Below, one piece after another: positions 7,589 to 15,450 of a stretch of DNA of 64,000 nucleotides (positions are counted from its first letter, which is position 1; each line of letters begins with the position of its first letter). The stretch is taken from assembly GCF_003129605.1 (NCBI RefSeq), contig NZ_QBDX01000002.1, positions 99,501-163,500 on the forward strand, read 5' to 3'. The position numbers and the translations under genes were made by a program. Below the pieces are notes generated by a model that was not told the DNA's origin, ran no database searches, and saw nothing but the letters and a program-made list of their open reading frames with translations. The DNA comes from Hyphobacterium indicum (GTDB lineage Bacteria > Pseudomonadota > Alphaproteobacteria > Caulobacterales > Maricaulaceae).

Positions 7589-7923
7589 TCCGCCGCTGGC
7601 GGCTGACACGCCAGGCGGAAGACTCCCTCGCCGAAATTGCCGATTGGACCTATAACACGTTTGGAACGCGTCAGGCTGAGGCTTATGCTGCCGATCTGAT
7701 CGGGGCCTGCCGTGAAGTCGCCGCGGGCCATGCGATCACCCGTCCCTGCAGACAACTGGCCGGCAGCGGCGTGCCGGAGGATTTGCGCTATGTGCGTTGC
7801 GGGCAACACTATGTTGTCTTTGTTGAAGCGCCGGACCAGATCAGCATAGTCGATTTCCTGCATGTCAGGGTCGATCTGCCCGGAAAGCTCGCCGCGCTTC
7901 AAGGGCCTGAGCCCGGAACATGA
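7585..7923 (+). CDS. parE: ParE-type toxin
   Basis: A 112-residue RelE/ParE superfamily toxin. Features include the N-terminal RRWRLTRQAEDSLAEIADWT helix pair, the central PCRQL...DLRYVRCGQHYVVFVE strand segment and a closing VDFLHVRVD strand. ParE toxins usually poison DNA gyrase, whereas RelE relatives cleave mRNA; the sequence alone favours ParE but does not settle it. The protein carries about 12 residues more than typical at its C-terminus. It is coupled to the antitoxin by a 4-base overlap. The pair sits between the two ECF cassettes. Confidence 0.88.
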   Translation: MIRRWRLTRQAEDSLAEIADWTYNTFGTRQAEAYAADLIGACREVAAGHAITRPCRQLAGSGVPEDLRYVRCGQHYVVFVEAPDQISIVDFLHVRVDLPGKLAALQGPEPGT

Positions 7924-8036
7924 GCCCGGAGGCCGGCAACACATCTGCCCCGGACATGGTCTTTCAATATCGTGCGCTGACCTCGCCAAGGCTTGCAGAC
8001 TCGGCCTAGCCTGTCTCCCAGCAAGGGGGAAGACGC

Positions 8037-8597
8037 ATGATTCTACTGATTACCGGCCTGGTTCTGTTCATGGGCATTCACTCGATACGGCTGGTGCCGG
8101 GGGGGCGCAACGCCATGATTTCAGGTTTCGGGGCCGGGGGCTATAAAGTCCTGTATTCGCTGTTCTCGCTGACCGGCCTGATCCTCATCATCCTGGGCAA
8201 GATCCAGGCGCACCCGTCAGCAACCGTGTGGCTCGCGCCGGAATGGGGGCGCATGGCAGCTCTGATTGCCGTGCCCATTGCCCTGATCCTGATTGTGGCG
8301 GCCTATACGCCCAGCCATATCCGCCGCTTTGTCCAGCATCCCATGTTGCTGGCCGTGATGTTGTGGTCCGGATCGCACCTTGCGGCCAATGGCGAATTGT
8401 CCGCCGTGCTGCTGTTCGGCGCTTTCTTCCTGTGGTCGCTGGTTTCGATGATTGCCGCCTTCATCCGCGGCGACCATCCGCCAAAACCGCCCAAGGGCTG
8501 GGGCGGGGATGTCGTCGCCATCATTATCGGCGTGCTGATCGCCACCCTGCTGGCGCGGTTTCACCTTTATCTGTTCGGTGTCGGCATTATCGGCTAG
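8037..8597 (+). CDS. NnrU family membrane protein
   Basis: A 186-residue integral membrane protein with about five or six helices. The N-terminal LVLFMGIHSIRLVP, the HPMLLAVMLWSGSHLAANGE core and the PPKPPKGWGGD loop match the NnrU family. NnrU was named for its genetic link to nitrite and nitric-oxide respiration, but many members occur without denitrification genes and the biochemical role is not known. No nitrogen-oxide genes are nearby, so a respiratory role here is unproven. The ATG at 8037 follows AAGGGGGAAGACGC. Confidence 0.86.
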   Translation: MILLITGLVLFMGIHSIRLVPGGRNAMISGFGAGGYKVLYSLFSLTGLILIILGKIQAHPSATVWLAPEWGRMAALIAVPIALILIVAAYTPSHIRRFVQHPMLLAVMLWSGSHLAANGELSAVLLFGAFFLWSLVSMIAAFIRGDHPPKPPKGWGGDVVAIIIGVLIATLLARFHLYLFGVGIIG

Positions 8598-8642
8598 CGC
8601 TCTGCATCCAGTTTGGCACCGCACTGCATCATAAGTCCGGAA

Positions 8643-8658
8643 GGCGCTGTGGAGCGCC
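8643..8658. repeat. Short hairpin before ECF cassette B
   Basis: GGCGCT-GTGG-AGCGCC is a perfect 6-bp stem with a 4-base loop, 24 bp upstream of the second DUF6249-like gene. It has no T-run. It may lie in the 5' leader of the cassette transcript or mark the end of nnrU. Confidence 0.4.
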
Positions 8659-8682
8659 ATCGAGACACGAAAGGAAAATACC

Positions 8683-9069
8683 ATGGGACCCGATGTGCTT
8701 GCCCCTATTACCGTTTTTGGATCCGTCGTTCTGATCGTCTGGATCGTTTATCATCATGGCGCAAAAAACCGCCGCGAAGTCCTTGAGACCGTCCGTCAGG
8801 CGGCCCAGAGTGGCACCCAGCTGACACCGGAAGTCATCAAGGCCCTCGGAATGCCGCAGAAGAAGAAAGGTGGCGATATCCGCGCCGGAATCATTCTGCT
8901 GGCGATTGCCGCAGCCTTCATCACGCTGGGCTACACGATCGGTGCAGTCGAGAATGATTTTGAAGCACTCGGGATTATGGCCGGCGTGGCATCATTCCCG
9001 GGATTTGTCGGCATCGCGCTGATCACTATGGGCGTGTTGTTCCGCGACAAATCCAAAGACGCCGAATAA
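8683..9069 (+). CDS. DUF6249-like membrane protein, ECF cassette B gene 1
   Basis: A 128-residue membrane protein with the same plan as the one at 5994: one helix (about 7-24), a basic linker with VRQAAQSGTQLTPEVIKAL (about 37-55), a lysine-rich patch, then two helices (about 64-83 and 92-118) and a charged DKSKDAE tail. DUF6249 proteins have no known function. The ATG at 8683 follows GAAAGGAAAATACC. The sigma factor gene starts 15 bases after its stop. Sequence identity with the first copy is low outside the linker, so the duplication is old or the two arrived separately. Confidence 0.78.
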   Translation: MGPDVLAPITVFGSVVLIVWIVYHHGAKNRREVLETVRQAAQSGTQLTPEVIKALGMPQKKKGGDIRAGIILLAIAAAFITLGYTIGAVENDFEALGIMAGVASFPGFVGIALITMGVLFRDKSKDAE

Positions 9070-9084
9070 GCGGAGGACGCGAAC

Positions 9085-9633
9085 GTGTCTCGGGGCGCAT
9101 CGGACGAGGAATTGATCGCATTGGTCGTCGCCGCCAGGGACGGCGCGGCCTTTGGCGAGCTCGTCCGCCGGCATCAGGGTGTGGTGCGCGGGATGATGGC
9201 CCGCATGTGCGGCAATCACGCCCTGGCCGACGATCTTGCCCAGGAAGCCTTCATCAAGGCTTTCAACAAGATCAACAGCTATACGGGCAGTGGCTCCTTT
9301 CGGGGATGGCTCTGCCGGATTGCATATAACGAGTTTCTGATGTCCGCGCGCAAGCGCAAGGCAACGGACAAGGCCATGGAACGCTTCCAGCACGATATTG
9401 ACGATGTCGAGGCGCCGCGTGACATGGGATCGGTGGTCGATCTCGACCGCGGATTGAAAACATTGAAGGAAGACGAGCGCGTGTGTGTTGTGTTGTGTTA
9501 TGCCAGCGGAATGTCGCATGCCGAAGCGGCGGAAGCGACCGGCATGCCGCTGGGCACGGTAAAATCGCATGTGAACCGGGGACGGGAAAAACTGAAAGCC
9601 TGGTTCGAGGCCGAGGAGGCGTTGGTATCATGA
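9085..9633 (+). CDS. RNA polymerase ECF-type sigma factor, cassette B
   Basis: A 182-residue ECF sigma factor. Region 2 carries HQGVVRGMMARMCGNHALADDLAQEAFIKAF and the following FRGWLCRIAYNEF block. Region 4 carries the helix-turn-helix with YASGMSHAEAAEATGMPLGTVKSHVNRGREKL. It starts with GTG at 9085 after a good GCGGAGGAC site. It is clearly a diverged paralogue of the sigma factor at 6410 and is likewise followed, with an ATGA overlap, by a small membrane protein gene. Its target promoters are unknown. Confidence 0.93.
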   Translation: MSRGASDEELIALVVAARDGAAFGELVRRHQGVVRGMMARMCGNHALADDLAQEAFIKAFNKINSYTGSGSFRGWLCRIAYNEFLMSARKRKATDKAMERFQHDIDDVEAPRDMGSVVDLDRGLKTLKEDERVCVVLCYASGMSHAEAAEATGMPLGTVKSHVNRGREKLKAWFEAEEALVS

Positions 9634-9971
9634 CGATGAATGACCCATTTGAAGATCGTCTGCGGTCCGCATTTGCGGCGGCAGAGCCCGGCCGTGATGA
9701 CGCGATCGATGCCGATGAATTCGTGAAGCGCGTGCAGAGCCGCATCAAGCGCCCGGACCGCCGCCGCGCCCTGGTTCTGGGCGGGGCCGGCTCGACCGGA
9801 TCTGCCGTGGCCGGCACGCAGCTGGAGGGTTTTTTTTCCAACCCGGATTTGCTGCCTGTGGACGGAATCGCCGGACAGGTCTTCGCCTACACCTCGCCGG
9901 AAATGCTGGCGGCGGGCATCCTCGCGCTCATGATCGCCGGTTTTGCGGTCGTCATTCCGAAACAGATTTAA
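9630..9971 (+). CDS. Small membrane protein, putative anti-sigma partner B
   Basis: A 113-residue protein overlapping the sigma factor stop (ATGA). The N-terminal half is soluble and charged (DPFEDRLRSAFAAAEPGRDD, then DEFVKRVQSRIKRPDRRRA), like the N-terminal region of many anti-sigma factors. A short glycine-rich hydrophobic stretch (about 48-62) and a C-terminal helix (about 90-108) follow. No zinc-binding anti-sigma motif is present. It shares position and architecture with the protein at 6940; the anti-sigma role is inferred from context. Confidence 0.65.
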   Translation: MTMNDPFEDRLRSAFAAAEPGRDDAIDADEFVKRVQSRIKRPDRRRALVLGGAGSTGSAVAGTQLEGFFSNPDLLPVDGIAGQVFAYTSPEMLAAGILALMIAGFAVVIPKQI

Positions 9972-10018
9972 CCAGCCGGACGCTATCGCCGGAGCGGCTC
10001 TTCGGTTATGACGCCGCT

Positions 10019-10846
10019 ATGTCTGCGCAAAACAAGATCAAACGTATTGGCGTTCCCGATATCCGCGCCCGCAAGGGCGGCGAACCTCTGGTTTGCCTGA
10101 CCGCTTATGACGCGCCCATGGCGCGCCTGCTGGACCCGCATTGCGATATTCTGCTGGTCGGGGACAGTCTCGGCATGGTCGTGCACGGGCTCGATTCCAC
10201 GATCGGCGTCACGCTCGACATGATGATCCTCCATGGCAAGGCCGTGATGCGCGCCGCAAAACAGGCGCTGGTGGTCATTGATCTGCCCTTCGGCACCTAT
10301 GAGGAATCGCCGGAACAGGCCTTCGCCAGCGCCTCCCGCGTCCTCGCCGAAACCGGGGCCCAGGCCGTCAAGATCGAGAGTGGCACCTATGCCGCCGATA
10401 CCATCCGCTTCCTCACCGAACGCGGTGTGCCGGTGATGGGCCATGTCGGCCTGCGTCCGCAAGCGGCGCTGAACGAGGGCGGCTTCAAGGCCAAGGGCCG
10501 CGACGACATGGAACGCACCCGCGTTTTCAATGAAGCGCGCGAAGCCGATGCCGCCGGCGCCTTTGCCATCGTCATCGAGGGGGTTGCGGAAGGCCTGGCA
10601 CGTGAAATCACCGAAGCGGTGAAGGCGCCGACCATCGGTATTGGCGCATCTGCGGCCTGCGACGGCCAGATACTGGTCACGCCGGACATGCTCGGCCTGT
10701 TCGACTGGACACCGAAATTCGTGCGCCGCTATGCGCAGCTTTCCGGCGTGGTGGAGGAAGCCGTTGCCGCCTATGCCGCCGATGTCCGGTCACGCGCTTT
10801 TCCGGCAGATGCAGAAACCTATTCCTTCAAGCCGAAGAACGGTTAG
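10019..10846 (+). CDS. panB: 3-methyl-2-oxobutanoate hydroxymethyltransferase
   Basis: A 275-residue PanB, which transfers a hydroxymethyl group from methylene-tetrahydrofolate to 2-oxoisovalerate to make ketopantoate, the first committed step to pantothenate and CoA. Family motifs are present: LVCLTAYDAP, LVGDSLGMVVHG (metal-binding Asp), AVKIESG, VMGHVGLRPQ and the catalytic-Glu region FAIVIEGV, followed by TIGIGASAACDGQILV. Length is normal. panC is not adjacent. A long perfect inverted repeat follows the stop codon. Confidence 0.97.
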   Translation: MSAQNKIKRIGVPDIRARKGGEPLVCLTAYDAPMARLLDPHCDILLVGDSLGMVVHGLDSTIGVTLDMMILHGKAVMRAAKQALVVIDLPFGTYEESPEQAFASASRVLAETGAQAVKIESGTYAADTIRFLTERGVPVMGHVGLRPQAALNEGGFKAKGRDDMERTRVFNEAREADAAGAFAIVIEGVAEGLAREITEAVKAPTIGIGASAACDGQILVTPDMLGLFDWTPKFVRRYAQLSGVVEEAVAAYAADVRSRAFPADAETYSFKPKNG

Positions 10847-10899
10847 GGCCAGGACCTGCTGATCTGGCCGTCCTTCGGACAAATTAGCAGGTCCTGCCC
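10846..10899. terminator. Inverted repeat after panB
   Basis: AGGACCTGCT (10851-10860) and AGCAGGTCCT (10886-10895) are perfect 10-bp arms, flanked by GGGC and GCCC that extend the stem across a one-base bulge. A small CCGTCCTTCGG hairpin sits inside. No T-run follows, so intrinsic termination is uncertain, but the position directly after panB fits a transcript-end structure. Confidence 0.45.
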
Positions 10900-10975
10900 C
10901 TAAGCGCGGTTGCCGCTGGGCCGCAGCGCGGCTAGTGTCCGGCTCCGATTGACCAGAGAATACAGGGCGTTTCCC

Positions 10976-11842
10976 GTGGCCGACATTTTCCACGAAGTTG
11001 AAGAAGAACTCCGCAAGGACAAGTACAATGTTCTGCTGCGCACATGGGGCCCGTGGGTGCTGGGCGGAGCGATTGCGATTGTCGTGGCCGCGGCGGCCTG
11101 GCAGGGCTGGGAGTACTGGCAGACCCAGCGGTCTCACGCCATGTCGGACCGCTATTTCGCCGCTCTGGAAATGATTGAGGAAGACCGGCTGACGGACGCC
11201 GATCTGGAATTGCAGCGCATTTCCGAAGAGGCCACCAGCGGTTATGCCGCACTGGCCCTGATGCAGCGCGGCGAGCTGGCCCTTCAGGGCGGCGATGCGG
11301 CGACGGCCGGCTATTTCTTCGAGCAGGCGGCTGACACGTTTTCGACCACGTCTTTCTCCGATCTCGCCCGGGTCAAGGCAGCCATGGCGCAATTCGAGGA
11401 GCTCTCGATTGACGATCTGCAGAACCGCCTCGGCGACATGATGCAGCCGGAGCGCCCCTATCGCCTGCTGGCGATGGAAGTGATCGCCGCCAAGGCATTC
11501 GATAATGGCGATCTGGAGCGCGCCCGCACTGAATACGAAGCGATTGCCAATGATCTGGATGCCCTGGCCCTGCCGGTGGCCCAGCGCGCCCAGGCCGCCG
11601 TTGAAGTGATTGACCGGTTGCAGCAACAGGCCGCGCTTGATGCGCCGGAGGACACGGCCCTGGAGATGCCGGCCTTGCCGGAGACGCCGGATGTCGATCC
11701 GGCCACCTTCAATCTTGGTGCCGTGCTCGACCAGGTTGATGAGGAAACCGGCGCCCTGGACGTGGACAGCCCGCAAATGCCCGACGCGGCCGGAATTCTG
11801 GACTCAAATGACACCGACACTGCCGAAGACGGACAGGACTAA
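10976..11842 (+). CDS. YfgM-like membrane-anchored TPR protein
   Basis: A 288-residue protein with a short cytoplasmic N-terminus (ADIFHEVEEELRKDKYNVLLR), one transmembrane helix (about 25-43) and a periplasmic TPR-like alpha-solenoid, then an acidic low-complexity tail. This is the alphaproteobacterial TPR_21 (DUF2133) architecture, usually found beside bamB as here. YfgM relatives associate with the Sec translocon and periplasmic chaperones. The GTG at 10976 was chosen because the conserved family start begins there; upstream in-frame codons back to 10910 are not conserved-looking. bamB starts 4 bases after its stop. Confidence 0.85.
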   Translation: MADIFHEVEEELRKDKYNVLLRTWGPWVLGGAIAIVVAAAAWQGWEYWQTQRSHAMSDRYFAALEMIEEDRLTDADLELQRISEEATSGYAALALMQRGELALQGGDAATAGYFFEQAADTFSTTSFSDLARVKAAMAQFEELSIDDLQNRLGDMMQPERPYRLLAMEVIAAKAFDNGDLERARTEYEAIANDLDALALPVAQRAQAAVEVIDRLQQQAALDAPEDTALEMPALPETPDVDPATFNLGAVLDQVDEETGALDVDSPQMPDAAGILDSNDTDTAEDGQD

Positions 11843-11846
11843 GCTG

Positions 11847-13214
11847 ATGACATTTTCCACCTCGGGCCGGTATTTGCTGCTGGCCTCTCTGGCCTTTCTC
11901 GCCGGGTGTTCCTCGGTTCAGGATACCGCCTCGCGGATCAATCCCTTCGTGCTGCTTGAGGAAGAAGACCCCGAAAGCCCGCCGGATGACGAGCGCGTCT
12001 CCATTCTGTCCTTCGAGCAATCGCTGCAGGCGGATGCGGACAGGGCCGGCGAACCGGTCGTTTTGCCCACCGCCTATCGCAACACGATCTGGGCGCAGCC
12101 GGATGGCTATCCGACCCATGCGATGCAGCACACCCAGGCCTCCGGCAATCTCGACATCCTGTTCCGCCGCAATTTTGGCCAGGGCTCCAATCGCTCCAGC
12201 CGCATCAATGCCCGCCCGATCTATGCCGATGGCCGGATTTACGCCATGGATGGCCGCGGTCATGTGTACGCGCTCGATCCGGAAGACGGCAGCCAGATCT
12301 GGCAGGCCGATTTGCGCTCGGACTTCCGCCGTGACCGGACGACATTTGGCGGCGGCCTGGCCTTCGACGGTGGGCGCGTCTTTGCCCATAACGGCAACCG
12401 CTTTCTCGCCGCGCTGGACGCCGCGACCGGCAATGAAATCTGGCGCGCGGACTCGCTGACGCCCTTCCATTCCGCGCCGACCGCTGTCAATGGCATGGTC
12501 TTCGTCTCCACCGATGACAATGAGCTCTATGCAATCGAGCAGGGCAATGGCGAAATCGCCTGGAATCACCAGGGCATTGCCGAGCCAGCCCGGCTCCTGA
12601 CCTCGCCGAGCGTGGCCGTATTGGGCGAAACCATTATCGCCCCCTATGCCTCCGGTGAAATCGTGGCGCTGCGCATCCAGAACGGCAACCCGATCTGGAA
12701 TGATGCGCTCACCCGCACCGGCGGACTGACGCCGATCTCGGCCATCAATGATGTCGCCGGAAGCCCCGTGATTGTTGACGATTTCGTCTATGCGATGAGC
12801 CATTCCGGCATTCTGGCCGCCTTTGACCTGCGCACGGGCGAGCGTCTGTGGACCCAGCCGGCCGGTGGACTTCACGCGCCCTGGGTGGCCGGCGATTTCA
12901 TCTTCCTGGTGACAACTGACGGAGAAGTGGTGTGCGTGGAACGCGCGGACGGCACCATCCGCTGGATCACCCAGTTGCAGCAATTCGAGAGTGAACGCCG
13001 CCGCCGCGACCGCATCGCCTGGTCCGGACCGGTCTTGGCCGGAGGCCGGCTGGTGCTGACCGGATCGCATGGCGCGGCCGTCATCCTTTCGGCCAGTGAC
13101 GGAACCATCCAGCGCCAGGTCAATCTTCGTGATCCGGTCTATGTCGCCCCGATCATTGTCAATGAAACGATCTATGTCGTGACCGATGAGGCCCGGCTGA
13201 TCGCGCTGCGTTAA
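11847..13214 (+). CDS. bamB: Outer membrane assembly lipoprotein BamB
   Basis: A 455-residue outer-membrane lipoprotein of the BAM complex, which inserts beta-barrel proteins. A lipoprotein signal with the lipobox LAGC (cysteine near residue 21) precedes an eight-bladed PQQ-like beta-propeller. Repeated blade motifs are visible, such as YAMDGRGHVYALDPEDGSQI, LAALDAATGNEIWRA, YAIEQGNGEIAW and AAFDLRTGERLW. The gene lies between the YfgM-like gene and der, the conserved order also seen in gammaproteobacteria. A long reverse-strand frame covering it is a codon-bias shadow. Confidence 0.95.
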   Translation: MTFSTSGRYLLLASLAFLAGCSSVQDTASRINPFVLLEEEDPESPPDDERVSILSFEQSLQADADRAGEPVVLPTAYRNTIWAQPDGYPTHAMQHTQASGNLDILFRRNFGQGSNRSSRINARPIYADGRIYAMDGRGHVYALDPEDGSQIWQADLRSDFRRDRTTFGGGLAFDGGRVFAHNGNRFLAALDAATGNEIWRADSLTPFHSAPTAVNGMVFVSTDDNELYAIEQGNGEIAWNHQGIAEPARLLTSPSVAVLGETIIAPYASGEIVALRIQNGNPIWNDALTRTGGLTPISAINDVAGSPVIVDDFVYAMSHSGILAAFDLRTGERLWTQPAGGLHAPWVAGDFIFLVTTDGEVVCVERADGTIRWITQLQQFESERRRRDRIAWSGPVLAGGRLVLTGSHGAAVILSASDGTIQRQVNLRDPVYVAPIIVNETIYVVTDEARLIALR

Positions 13215-13219
13215 CCGAT

Positions 13220-14581
13220 ATGGCTGTCCCCACAATTGCGGTGGTGGGCCGCCCGAATGTCGGCAAGTCGACCCTGTTCAACCGTCTGGCCGGCAAGCAG
13301 CTCGCCATTGTCGACGACATGCCCGGCGTCACCCGTGACCGCCGCGAGGCCCATGGCCGCCTCGGCGACATTCCCCTGCGCATCATTGATACGGCCGGAT
13401 TTGACGACGCCGACGCTACAAAGCTGGGCACCGACATGCGGGCCCAGACCGATCAGGCCCTGGCGGATGCCGATATCTGCCTGTTTGTGATTGATGCCCG
13501 CGAAGGCGTCACCGGTCTTGACCAGGCTTTTGCCGACGTCGTGCGCCGGTCCGGAGTCAAAGTCGTCCTGGTGGCCAACAAGGCGGAAGGACGCGCCGGT
13601 CTGGTGGGCATTTCAGAAAGCTATGCGCTGGGGTTCGGTGAGCCGGTCGCCCTGTCGGCCTCCCATGGTGACGGCATCGGCGATCTTTATGCGGCGGTGT
13701 CCGAAGCCCTCGGCGATTTCGACGAGATCGGCGATGACCGCAGCGAGGAACCGCCGCTGCGCATTGCCGTGATCGGCCGCCCCAATGCCGGCAAATCCAC
13801 CCTCATCAATGCCTTGATCGGCGAGGACCGGCTGATCACCGGCCCGGAAGCCGGGGTGACGCGTGATGCCATCGCCGTCGACTGGCTCTGGGACGGCCGC
13901 CGTGTGCGGTTGCACGACACCGCCGGCCTGCGCAAGAAAGGCAAGGTCACCGACCGGCTGGAGCGGATGAGCGCCGCGGACACGCTGCGCGCCATCAAGT
14001 TCGCCGAAATCGTGCTTTTGCTGGTCGATGCCGAACACCCGTTCGAGAAACAGGACCTTACCCTGGCCGATCTGGTCCTGCGCGAGGGGCGGGGCCTGGT
14101 CATGGTGCTGGCGAAATGGGACCTCGTCTCCAACCGCCATGCCGCCCTGAAAGAACTGCAATATGAATTCGAGCGCCTGCTGCCGCAGGCCAAGGGCGCG
14201 CCTCTGGTGCCGGTTTCGGCGCTGAAGATGAAGGGGCTGGACGATCTGATGCCGGCGGTCACCCGCCTGCACAAGAACTGGTCGGCCAAGATCAAGACCC
14301 GCGATCTCAATGACTGGCTGCAGGAAATGACGGCGCGCCATCCGCCGCCTGCCGTCAATGGCCGCCGCATCAAGCCGCGCTACCTCTCGCAGACCAAATC
14401 CCGTCCGCCGACCTTCGTCCTGATGTGTTCGCGCGCTGCCGATCTGCCGGAAAGCTACAAGCGCTATCTGGTCAATGGTCTCCGCGAAGCGTTCGACATG
14501 CCCGGCGTGCCCATCCGGCTGATCGTGAAAGCCGGCAAGAACCCCTATACCGATGGCGCCCGCGGCGGCAGCGGGAATTAG
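13220..14581 (+). CDS. der: Ribosome biogenesis GTPase Der
   Basis: A 453-residue double-Era-like GTPase needed for 50S subunit maturation. It has two G domains in tandem, each with a P-loop (GRPNVGKST near residue 8; GRPNAGKST near 186), switch motifs (DTAG twice) and NKxE/KWD-type base-recognition motifs (VANKAE; LAKWDL). A C-terminal KH-like domain carries the PPPAVNGRRIKPRYLSQ and KSRPPTFVLM blocks. Start and length match the family. It follows bamB by 5 bases and is probably co-transcribed with it. Confidence 0.98.
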   Translation: MAVPTIAVVGRPNVGKSTLFNRLAGKQLAIVDDMPGVTRDRREAHGRLGDIPLRIIDTAGFDDADATKLGTDMRAQTDQALADADICLFVIDAREGVTGLDQAFADVVRRSGVKVVLVANKAEGRAGLVGISESYALGFGEPVALSASHGDGIGDLYAAVSEALGDFDEIGDDRSEEPPLRIAVIGRPNAGKSTLINALIGEDRLITGPEAGVTRDAIAVDWLWDGRRVRLHDTAGLRKKGKVTDRLERMSAADTLRAIKFAEIVLLLVDAEHPFEKQDLTLADLVLREGRGLVMVLAKWDLVSNRHAALKELQYEFERLLPQAKGAPLVPVSALKMKGLDDLMPAVTRLHKNWSAKIKTRDLNDWLQEMTARHPPPAVNGRRIKPRYLSQTKSRPPTFVLMCSRAADLPESYKRYLVNGLREAFDMPGVPIRLIVKAGKNPYTDGARGGSGN

Positions 14582-14658
14582 TTCTGCTATTCCATCTCGG
14601 CGGCTGGATGTCTCTCCCTGCTTGCGGGGGGCGGGCACCTGCCATCAACCAATGAATT

Positions 14659-14701
14659 GCGTCATCCATCGAGATCACCCGAATAAATCGGGTGATGACG
14701 C
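14659..14701. terminator. Bidirectional hairpin between der and the SDR gene
   Basis: TCACCCGA (14675-14682) pairs with TCGGGTGA (14688-14695), enclosed by GCGTCAT (14659-14665) and ATGACGC (14695-14701). der and the SDR gene converge on this spot, so it could end both transcripts. A short CTTTG follows on the plus strand. A second small stem CGGGG-TAAG-CCCCG lies at about 14718-14731. Confidence 0.5.
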
Positions 14702-14730
14702 TTTGATCAGGGCGTCCGGGGTAAGCCCCG

Positions 14731-15450
14731 TTACCTCTCGTCGGGAAAGTCGATCCATTCGCGATGACGGGTAGTGTCCGCTGAAACCAGCGACAGGACC
14801 AGCGGCACCAGCGCCTCGGGCGGGGGCAGGGCATCGCGGTCCTCGCTGGGGAAAGCCTTCTTGCGCATGGCGGTGCGCATCGGCCCCGGATTGACCAGAT
14901 TGATCCGCAAGCTGGAGCTATTGTGCTCATCCGCCCAGGACATGACCAGCGCATCCAGCGCCGCCTTGCTGGCGGCATAGGGTGCCCAGTAGGCGCGGCA
15001 GGATTTAGAGGCCCCGGAAGTCAGGAAAACCGCGCGTCCGGCCTCCGATTTCAAGAGTAGCGGTTCAAACGCGCGGATCAGGCGGGCGGGCGCAATCACA
15101 TTCACGCCCATCACCTCGTTCCAGGTCTTGGCCGTCACCTGATAGGCCGGTGTGAGCTCGCCCAGCTGTCCGGCAGCGGCCACCAGAATGTCGAGCCGGC
15201 CCCACCGTTCGGCAATGATTTCGGAGAGCTTCTCGATGCCTTCGGAATCCAGCTGGTCCAGCGGCACCAGCGTGCATTGTCCTCCGGCCGCGCGGATTTC
15301 GTCATCCAGCTCTTCCAGCCCGCCCTGCGTCCGCGCCGTGGCGATGACGTGGGCGCCTTCCCGCGCGAGGCCAAGGGCAATGGCACGGCCAATGCCGCGG
15401 GAAGCGCCGGTGACCAGCGCGATTTTGTCATTCAGCATCGGATCACTCAT
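14731..15450 (-). CDS. Short-chain dehydrogenase/reductase
   Basis: A 239-residue classical SDR oxidoreductase. The NAD(P)-binding motif TGASRGIG (about 15-22), the AAAG structural motif (NNAG equivalent, about 90-93) and the catalytic Ser plus YAASK (TSGAS...YAASKAALD) are all present, and NPGPMRT closes the cofactor site. Basic residues after the second strand suggest NADPH. The substrate is not evident; proteins like it are often annotated as YciK or FabG-like. Its start overlaps the purF stop by 4 bases, implying co-translation with purF. Confidence 0.9.
   Translation of the reverse strand: MSDPMLNDKIALVTGASRGIGRAIALGLAREGAHVIATARTQGGLEELDDEIRAAGGQCTLVPLDQLDSEGIEKLSEIIAERWGRLDILVAAAGQLGELTPAYQVTAKTWNEVMGVNVIAPARLIRAFEPLLLKSEAGRAVFLTSGASKSCRAYWAPYAASKAALDALVMSWADEHNSSSLRINLVNPGPMRTAMRKKAFPSEDRDALPPPEALVPLVLSLVSADTTRHREWIDFPDER

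Noticed and set aside
11709-13235. 508-codon open frame on the minus strand over bamB
   Set aside because: It lies antisense to a clear BamB beta-propeller with a lipobox, shows no family motif, and arises from the codon bias of GC-rich DNA.
13613-14638. 341-codon frame antisense to der
   Set aside because: Shadow of a full-length double-GTPase gene.
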